A stretch of 64,000 nt of DNA from positions 1 through 64,000 of the forward strand of contig BBXU01001256.1 of NCBI GenBank assembly GCA_001598975.1, given 5' to 3'. This document shows positions 57,301-64,000 of this stretch, piece after piece. How positions within the stretch are numbered: the first letter of the stretch is position 1; every line of letters starts with the position of its first letter. The notes beneath the pieces were generated by a model. It was given only the letters and a program-made list of their open reading frames with translations. It did not search any database and was not told the DNA's origin. Source of the DNA: Parachlorella kessleri (lineage: Eukaryota; Chlorophyta; Trebouxiophyceae; Chlorellales; Chlorellaceae). The position numbers and the translations under genes were made by a program.

Positions 57301-58835
57301 GGCCGGCTCGATGCGGCCCTCTGCAAACATTTCGTGAGAGGCAATGACTCCCTCAACTTGGGTTCGACTTGGGTTCGATAACAAAAAGAGGGCACAAACA
57401 GCTATCTGTGCTGCCAGGACGCCTCTCAGCAACGCATCCTGAAACCATCACGCTTAGCGTCTGATCCAACTCTCAAGTGTCTGTGGTTGGGACCCCCCTA
57501 TACCATATAATGTGCACCCTCTACCTACCATAGAGGCCCTTCATGCACTTTGCGGGTCGTTGGATACCATATCATGAGCCGCAGCCTGCAGCTGCGGCCA
57601 CCCTGACTGCTTCCGACTAGTCCATATCAGCAGCTCAGAGTCACACAGAAGGCAAGCTTACAAAGAGCTTAATCCCCACGCCTGAGCAGCGCATAGCCTA
57701 GCTTGTAGTGTAGCGTTGCCTTGTACATCCCCATTCCCCTGCCTCCCACACCATGAGATTCATCCAAAATCTCGGCCGCACATGTTGCGCACTTTCTGAG
57801 GTTCGGTCTGACAATGCAAGGCCCAGCGACACACAAGCTGGTGCAGCGAGAACGGCCACAACTGAGAGCACCACGCGACATATCAGAAGACCCTGCCATG
57901 ATGCCTAACTTCTACTCACCTACTTACTGTGCTACTGCCGCCGCACCAGCTTCAGCACGAGTGACCCTTACAAACCCACACACTGAAACCAGTTGGGAGC
58001 CTCTCACATAACCACACCGGGTAAAGGCACTTCCTGCTGCTGTCACAGATTGCGCCCAGTGCTTGCCTGACAGCGGGGCCAGGCGGTGGGGGCACATGTC
58101 CTCAAAGCACTGCCAGGACTTGGATGGGGAATGATACCACACCACTAGGCTCTTGCCCAGCACCACCATGCCCTTGGGCTGGTCGCGGTCTAGGTAGGAG
58201 ACAGGTACCTGCAGTTGAGTCATTGAGGAAGGGAGAGACCTGGTGGGCCAAAATGTGGAGCACAGCCCAATTTTGCGAACGGAGAGCAGAATGTGACGTG
58301 CTAGAAGCCCTGCAGAAAGGTGGTCCTGCCACACCTTGAAGGATATGGGTCTTGAGGTCTACAGAGGGCTGCGCCACCCCCTGTCGCACTTTGACCCCAT
58401 AAACTCTCAAGCTGCACAGACCCTATCAGATGCTACCAGCACAGGTGGCAACTGGCAACACCGCTCGGCAGCAGGGGACCCAGCTTGCGCCCCCAGGCTC
58501 ACCAGGGGGTACCACTGCTTGTTCCACTGGAAGCTGTCGGCTGCCAGGGCTGGGCCCTCCACAGGTTCCGGCCCCAGGCTGGTACCCTGCTGGTGCAGCC
58601 TTCCGTTGGACACAACACTCCCGTAGGGCCCCACACCACCGCCGGCACTATATCCATCCTGGTCTCCCGGCTGGGCCAAGCAGGTGGTTGCATTCCACCT
58701 TCTCTGACTGGCCCAGCTGGTCCTGCGTGGGACTTGCGGCCTCCCAGTCCCAGCGAGCAGCCTTGGCGAGACCCACTGTCGGCCTGGCAGCAAGGGACGG
58801 GTGGCGCAGAGCATCTTAAGGATCAGATCATGCAT
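51352..58835 (-). CDS. Rieske [2Fe-2S] oxygenase of the PAO/TIC55/PTC52 group
   Basis: Eleven exons: 58835-58503, 58208-58067, 57320-57148, 56711-56596, 55911-55807, 55519-55388, 54892-54750, 54391-54297, 53883-53731, 52100-52023 and about 51789-51352, giving roughly 635 aa. The Rieske cluster ligands are visible as CPHR (Cys150, His152) and CSYHGW (Cys171, His174). The mononuclear iron region is ENLVDPGHVNFAHHN. Near the C-terminus are DRWEQHTKTCPHC, whose CxxC marks this plastid family, and two hydrophobic helices (ILRPVVAAVSACLLF; LLLAGALAGAALNQAL). Relatives act on chlorophyll catabolites (PAO), or in the plastid inner envelope (TIC55, PTC52), using ferredoxin electrons. Which one cannot be told here. 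The first ~110 residues look like a plastid leader. Introns 2 and 5 use GC donors (both AG|GCAAGC). The start of the last exon is uncertain. Confidence 0.85.
52545..52880. repeat. Long inverted repeat, left arm (Rieske intron 9)
   Basis: Its reverse complement matches 52976-53147 and then 53425-53600. Shared blocks include CTCGAGGAGCATCTGTGGCA, GGGCTGTCAACT, GGGGCAAGCGGC, TGCCTGGCTTGCT and GTGCCGCTGCTGTAC. Identity is imperfect, about 80% by eye in the best part. Confidence 0.7.
52883..52926. repeat. 22-bp exact tandem duplication in the hairpin loop
   Basis: CCCACGCGTGCATCCGGCTC plus TG, twice in a row, in the spacer between the two inverted-repeat arms. Confidence 0.85.
52976..53600. repeat. 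Long inverted repeat, right arm, interrupted
   Basis: 52976-53147 pairs with 52722-52880, and 53425-53600 pairs with 52545-52721. About 275 bp at 53148-53424 has no partner and looks like an insertion into this arm or a deletion from the other. Confidence 0.65.
56270..56640. repeat. Degenerate ~100-110-bp tandem array reaching into Rieske exon 4
   Basis: Four related units share (A)CCCACCA near 56276, 56385, 56479 and 56589, followed by CCAG/CAGGAT(C/G)CCCG. Other shared blocks are ATTCCAACCAAACACA (56323, 56427) and GATGCACAACCCACCAGTC (56473, 56582). The unit nearest the exon includes the exon-4 donor (TG|GTGGGTTGTGC on the minus strand), and the other units repeat that donor. Confidence 0.7.
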
Positions 58836-59881
58836 TAGCTTCCCAACTCCTGGTGAAAGGTGCCCGCCAAAGCTTGACCGTTCAAGACTTTACTAGACGG
58901 CTAGGGCTGCAAGACAACACTTGGGAGGCCCTCTCATGCTGCCGTTGTTCCCTCCCGCGGCTGAGGTGGGCCCACGGTCCTTTGGAGATGCCCTTTTCGA
59001 CCCGTGACTTCGATAACATTCTGCCAATGCCTCCAAAACTCCCGCTATACCCATGTCGCAGGTACGGTCTAGGTGGGACAACTGAGTTCAGCTGCGCCGC
59101 CAGCGCCGCCTTTCTACCTCCCACTGATGCCAGCCAATAACTGCAGCGATTGATGAGAGAAGCCTCTGACCGGAGGTTAAACTAGCGCGCCAGGGGCACC
59201 TAAGTGCTGCACAGGCTGACCATGACAGCGCATGTGTCAACAGGAAGCTTTTACATGACCCACCATAATCTCATCGGTACGTTGAATAGACAAAGCAACA
59301 GCAGCGCAACGCCGCTGCCCAGCTGAAGTACGACGGATCACTGAGGTCCCTCTCGTTTGTCCTGCCTCCCGCCAACGCATTTGGAGCGGGGATGGCTTGC
59401 CTCCCCAAACCGCCCACCTTCAGCCTCCTGCCCTGCTACCTGTGCTGTCATAGTCCAAGAAGTCTATATTTCAGAGCTGCTGTGTAAAACGCACGCTGTT
59501 GATCGGGCAGCTTGAATGGTGCCCAGGGACATAGGGCGTCGCGTGTACTAGTGTTGCTGCTGGGGTTCCCTGCTGTTTGTTTACATCATCAGGCCGTGTG
59601 CCAGCAGTGCCCAAACCTCTTTGCTGCGTCGAGGGCTACGGCCTTGCTGGCCTGAAGTGCCCCCCGGGCAACGGTTTTGAGGCAGACGGAGCGCATCCAA
59701 GGTAGCCCTAGGCTGTAATCAGACCTCGCAGACAAGAGCAAGAGGTGGCCCAGGCTTTGCGGGCCTAGTTGTTGTGTGAGAGCGGTCTCTGCTGCCCGTT
59801 GCCCTTCCTTGCCCCTACCTGCGTTCGCCAGGCTGCAGGTAGCTAACCCTCACTGGCCGCCCGCGCCCTCACTCGCAGGCG
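58836..59881. promoter_or_regulatory. Divergent promoter region, Rieske gene (-) and PWWP gene (+)
   Basis: 1.05 kb between divergent start codons. TTCGCCAG and CTCGCAG acceptor-like sites just before the PWWP ATG suggest an untranslated first exon or an upstream coding exon here that I could not define. Confidence 0.35.
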
Positions 59882-62800
59882 ATGGACCAGGCGATGCAGC
59901 AGTATCAGCTGCAGCAGCAGGTGCCAGGCCCTGCTCAAGCCACACAGCACATCAGTAACCTGCAGGCGCCGCAGCCACTGATGCCACAGCAGCAACTGGC
60001 AGGCATCCCCGTTGCGGGTCCTGCTGCCGCTGGCCTGCCTCGGCCAGGCTTGCCACCTGGAAGTCTGCAGCTACCTATGCAGCCGGCTGTGTCGCTTGCG
60101 CCGCAGACCATGCCGGCCTTCCAGCTTCCAATGTCAGCGGCGGCGGCAGCAGCTGTGGCCCGTCCCCCAGGATTACTGCCAGGCACTCTTCCGCTGCCGG
60201 CGCCCCGGCCAGCCTTGGGGCTGCAGGGACAGCAGCAGCCGCAGCAGCTGCCGCCACAGATACCTCCAGCCATGCTGCCGCTGCTGGGTTACCCACTCCC
60301 TCTTTTGCAAGGCCTGCAGAATATGCCACTGGAGGAACTAGCCAAGCACAGCGGTATTGCCCTGCCCATGCTCCAAGCTGCGCCCCAGCTACAGGTATGC
60401 TTGGAGGTGTTCCTTCTCGCAACCTCCTTAGGAACTGTTGATGGAGTGGAGAGCCATTTTTAGACAAAAGGGATGATTCTTGAATGAATTGTTATGCCGT
60501 TCATTGGTGATTAATGGTGTGCCGGAGGGCGTGTTGGTGTTGCGGTGGGCATTTAAGCCGTACCGGTTTGCAGGGCTGATAGCAGCCTTCCCTGTTACCA
60601 AGCAGGGTGGATGTTGAGCGTATGAGGGAGACGCCTGGGAACTCAAGCGAGTCTTACAGTGCTGTAAGCATGGGTGCCCGCTATGGGATTGTGTTGTCGC
60701 TATGAAACCCAATATTGCTGATGTGTTGATACTCTGCAGCTGGCGGCGCGACAGATCATGCTGCAGCGGATCATGGCCTTCCAAATCCAGGCCCAGCAGC
60801 AACAGCAGCAGCGACCGGCCATGCTGCATCCGCAGCAGGCAGCGTCCTTACAGGCGGCTCAACGAGTCGCGGCAGCGCCAAAGGCAAGAGGCGGTGCGAG
60901 GCAACCCAAGCAGCCTAAGCAGTCAAAAGCTGCTGCGCAGAAGGCGGCAGCGGCAGCGGCGGCTGCAGCCCAACCAGCCAATAGCGACGGTGCTACTGCA
61001 GGGCAGGACTTGGGAGGTGGGCTGGGGTCAGACTGGGGGGCGTTGAAGGGGTTATAAATGGCTTCTTGAAGAGCTTCGGAAGTTTTTGCTCATATCCTGT
61101 TCGTCAGCACATGCTCTAGCTTGCCAGGGACGTTGTATGCTTGGGAACGCTGCGCGCCTCTTGGAGAGTTGTGCCATGCCTTTGGCTTGCAGTGCTTGAT
61201 ATGCTGCAAAAACTCTGGCCTTCCTCCCCTCTCTGTCTGCTGTAGGCAAGCTCATCTGGGCCAAGCTGGGGACCTACCCCTGGTGGCCGGCCAAGACTCT
61301 CAGCGAATCCGACCCTTCCTACCCCCCTGATGCCGATCCGCCGCGCCCCACCTCCATCCCCATTCGCTTCTTTGGGACCTACGAGTTCAGCTGGATAGGA
61401 TCCAAGAGGGCCATTGCTGACTGGGACGAGGTAGGCAGGCCGTCCCTCGAGCGCCGCCACCAGGAGTGCTGCATGCCAGGCAGGAGGGTGGGCAACCAGC
61501 AAGTTGCGGGTGACCGTGTGACAAAGCCACGGACGACGTATGCGGGAGGGTGCGGTTGCCGCTATACCTTTTGTCACAAGGAAGTGTGCCCCACTAGGAG
61601 GCTGTCCCTCCTAAGGAATGGCTGTTTGCCACATCTATGTGGGCCGGAGGGCCGTCAAGATGTGTAAGTGGTTGCTCGCTGTGCTGCTGCCCTGACAGGC
61701 CTACGAGGAGCATGTGCGGGCTTGCGACCAGGAGTCTTTCAGGGCGGCGGTCGACGAAGTAGAGCACTATAAGCGCACAGGCAAGGCACAAACGCAACTG
61801 CGAAACTTAGGAGGGAGTGGAGCAGAGGCACTTACTGCACACAAATGGATGTGTGTAGAAGCACCTGAACCAACAAGCGTGGGGCATACAGCACCCATTA
61901 TGACGTCATTCATCCCGTGACTGGTGTCTTAATGCTGCCGCAGGTGAGCTGCCACAGGTGTTCTACATCCGCCCTGCGCCCGAGGGGCGGGCCAAGGCGC
62001 GTGGCAGGCGCAAGCCGCGGCCCCGCTCTGGCGGCCAAATCCCTGGCGGCACAGCTTTGCCTGGTGCTGAAGGTGGGAGGGAGCCTCACATCTTCTGTAC
62101 GAACTACACTCGGGTTTCTAGTTGCAGAGCTGTGTTGAACACCTTGCATCTGGCCCTATAGTCCAGCGTGTGGTTGACGCGTCCAGCTCTCAGACACCTG
62201 GGGTTGCTGGGGTTGCTGTTTAATAAAACAGTACGTCTTGGAAGTGGGACCCTGTTGGTCAGCAATGCTCCGGTCTTCATTTGTGTGCGCTGCAGATGCC
62301 TCCGGCACTCCTGCGACACATTGGGCAGGCAGCGGCAGCACGCGGCCGCGGCCGCTCGGGCGTTCTGGTCATTCGGTGGCTGCGGAGGAACGGGCAGCAG
62401 TTGTTCGAGCCAGGAAGAAACGCCTCCTACAGGTAGTAATCAGGTTAATGTGGCCAGCTGTTTGGCTAGCTAGGGGTGCTGGAGGAGAAGGGCACATCAA
62501 AAAGGATTTGGCATGGTAGTGTGAGCTTAAAGGATCGACGGGGCTGCAAGCGTTAACACCAAATATAGGCCGTTAGAATCACGGTGGTTCCTCTGCGCAG
62601 GAGATGGGCTTGGCGCCGCCGGATGACTCGCCCTGGGCAAATGGCCGCATCTGCCCCAACCCTGCGCTGCTCAAGCTGGAGCAAGTGTTTGAGGAGCAGT
62701 GGCCCAAGGCCAGCAGGCCCCAGCCAGACCCGGCGCCTGTCAAGCACGCAGTCCCGCCATCCACAGATCAGCAGCCAGTGCAGCAGCAGCAGCAGCCGTC

Positions 62801-63305
62801 CATAGGGCCTGCAGCGGCGCATGCATCGGCTATGCCAGGGGCTGTTGTCGGGGCTACAGGAGTCTTAGGGGCTGCTCCTGGCGCGGTGGCTGGACAGCAG
62901 CAGCAGGGCAATCTAGGACCTGCTGCTGCACTGGCCGCAGCACTGTCAGGGCAGCAGCAGCAGCAACACCAGCAGGGCTCTCAGCTGGCTGCCGCAGCTG
63001 CGCCTGTTGCGGGTGCTGTGCCACTCGCCGGCTATCCTGTTGCTGTGCAGCAGCAGCAAGCCCATGCTGCTGAACAGCGCGGCGCAGCGCCAGGCTCGCT
63101 GCAGGGACAGCCTGCGCATGTGCCAGCACCCCACTTCCCAGGGCACTTCATGCAGCAGCTCCAACAGCAGCAGCAGGTACAACAGATGCAGCCGCACCTG
63201 TCATTAGCGCACCTGCACAACCTGACCCCTCAACAACAAGTGGCTGTCATGGCTGGCTTGGTGCAGCAAGCAACAGGCCCCCAGCAGCAGCAGCACTATC
63301 AGTAG
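59882..63305 (+). CDS. PWWP-domain protein with Q/A/P-rich flanks
   Basis: Seven exons (59882-60394, 60740-61016, 61246-61430, 61699-61780, 61944-62072, 62296-62432, 62601-63305) join in phase to 675 aa. Residues 1 to about 260 are rich in Gln, Pro, Leu and Ala, then basic (KARGGARQPKQPKQSKAAAQ). The PWWP domain starts near residue 264: GKLIWAKLGTYPWWPAKTL, then PIRFFGTYEFSWIGSKRAI and helices AYEEHVRACDQESFRAAVDE. PWWP folds bind methylated histone tails and DNA, so a chromatin role is likely. A basic segment (RGRRKPRPRSGG) and a long Q/A-rich C-terminus (FMQQLQQQQQVQQMQPH) follow. The intron after exon 4 uses a GC donor (ACAG|GCAAGG); no GT donor gives the right phase. Start ATG lies three bases after an acceptor-like CGCAG, so more N-terminus may exist. 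Confidence 0.85.
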
Positions 63306-63726
63306 ACTTGACCTTTCTTCTTTTGGTAATGGCGTGTCAGCGGCGCAGGGCTGGCAGGTCTATACTTGATATGCTGACGCGATGGATGCCTGAATATACT
63401 GTGAAGCCCTGTTACGGGGGCCTGTCCTTGCGTCACTTGAGGGCATTCTCTATCGTGGATGAATATGAGTGGCGCTGTTACTTGCAGCTTTTTGCCTGAC
63501 CGGTGCTTTGATGGCAGTGACCTGCAGTGATTGTCCCTAGGCTCTTGCGCACCTCTAGGTTGTAGCTGTAAATGCACAGGCATCAAACGCCAGAGGAAAG
63601 TCACAGGGTGACTAATTCTAGTCATGTCATCCTCTTGAGGCCCTTCTTCTAGCAATGATCTAGCAGATCGAAAGCTACTGATCAATATATGAACTCAATC
63701 ACCAGTCAGAGGGAACAAGAGAAAAA
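63306..63726. other. Intergenic between PWWP gene and next gene
   Basis: 3' UTR with TGTAA at 63567, then the presumed promoter of the next gene. No coding signal. Confidence 0.5.
63567..63571 (+). terminator. Putative TGTAA polyadenylation signal of the PWWP gene
   Basis: TGTAA 262 nt after the stop at 63305. Confidence 0.35.
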
Positions 63727-64000
63727 ATGGACTTCAGTGTAACGCTGCAGCTCCCTTGCCGTGCCAGGCCTGTAGCGTCCAGACCTGGTGTCTCGCACTT
63801 GACGAGGCACGCCAAGCACCGATATCGGAGGTGAACACTTCGAAGTATTGCAGTCGATCCCTTGTTTCATGACTTCCGTTCGCCTGAAAGGAACTTATCC
63901 CACCTACCCCTTGCTTCCCCAGGTTCATCGGTCCTGTCAGCCTGCGGGTCTGCTCAGCCGTGCCAGACAACCTGTCTGGGCTGCTGGAGGCACTGGACGT
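63727..64000 (+). CDS. 5' end of an unknown gene, possible organelle leader (partial)
   Basis: ATG at 63727 opens a 104-nt exon to 63830, then donor AG|GTGAAC. The acceptor CCCCAG at 63917-63922 continues the frame (AGG = Arg) in exon 63923-64000 and off the window. The first 35 residues are basic and nearly free of acids (MDFSVTLQLPCRARPVASRP, then HLTRHAKHRYRR), as in plastid or mitochondrial leaders. The visible mature part starts FIGPVSLRVCSAVPDNLSG. The family cannot be judged from this much. Confidence 0.5.

Noticed and set aside
60758..61057. End of the PWWP gene at a stop at 61055
   Set aside because: A GT donor at 61017 and an acceptor at 61245 lead in phase into the PWWP domain, so the stop belongs to an intron.

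Overview
The window is nuclear DNA from a eukaryote, very probably a chlorophyte green alga of the Chlorophyceae type. The genes are split into many short exons by GT-AG introns. Coding sequence is GC-rich, with Gln, Ala and Ser homopolymers. Several genes encode plastid- or plant-type proteins (EngB-type GTPase with a leader, Rieske oxygenase of the PAO/TIC55 group, RUS/DUF647 protein). TGTAA, the usual green-algal polyadenylation signal, lies 100-270 nt after several stop codons. I rebuilt most genes by joining exons whose splice sites and codon phases agree; each total is a whole number of codons. No rRNA, tRNA, CRISPR array or operon was seen.

Layout. 1-495: 3' end of an unknown gene. 981-3085 (-): redoxin-like protein that has lost both cysteines of its CxxC-like site. 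4504-7834 (-): SURF6, head to head with an EngB-type GTPase (8068-10303, +). 10899-16318 (+): 13-exon succinate-semialdehyde dehydrogenase. 16891-26107: four small secreted fasciclin (FAS1) genes, one on + and three on -; two share an identical exon plan and are recent tandem copies. One of these carries a 226-bp hAT-like MITE with a perfect 8-bp target duplication. 26733-31359 (-): unknown 859-aa coiled-coil protein, divergent from UVSSA (31833-37299, +). 37943-42568 (-): RUS/DUF647 protein, divergent from an ankyrin-repeat protein (43202-44743, +). 46111-47302 (+): DUF6891-like protein with a long acidic tract. 48394-50075 (+): UVR plus SnoaL/NTF2-like protein. 51352-58835 (-): Rieske oxygenase whose introns hold a long inverted repeat and a tandem array copied from an exon end. 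59882-63305 (+): Q/A-rich PWWP protein. 63727-64000 (+): start of a further gene.

The genes do not form one pathway. They are mainly housekeeping functions: nucleolar ribosome assembly (SURF6), organelle ribosome assembly (EngB type), GABA-shunt metabolism (SSADH), transcription-coupled repair (UVSSA), tetrapyrrole or plastid redox (Rieske oxygenase), chromatin (PWWP) and extracellular matrix (FAS1). No multi-gene novel system is evident. The most unusual material is structural: a seven-copy family of about 50-bp repeats, the MITE, GC-AG introns, intronic repeats, and individual proteins with missing or unexpected motifs.
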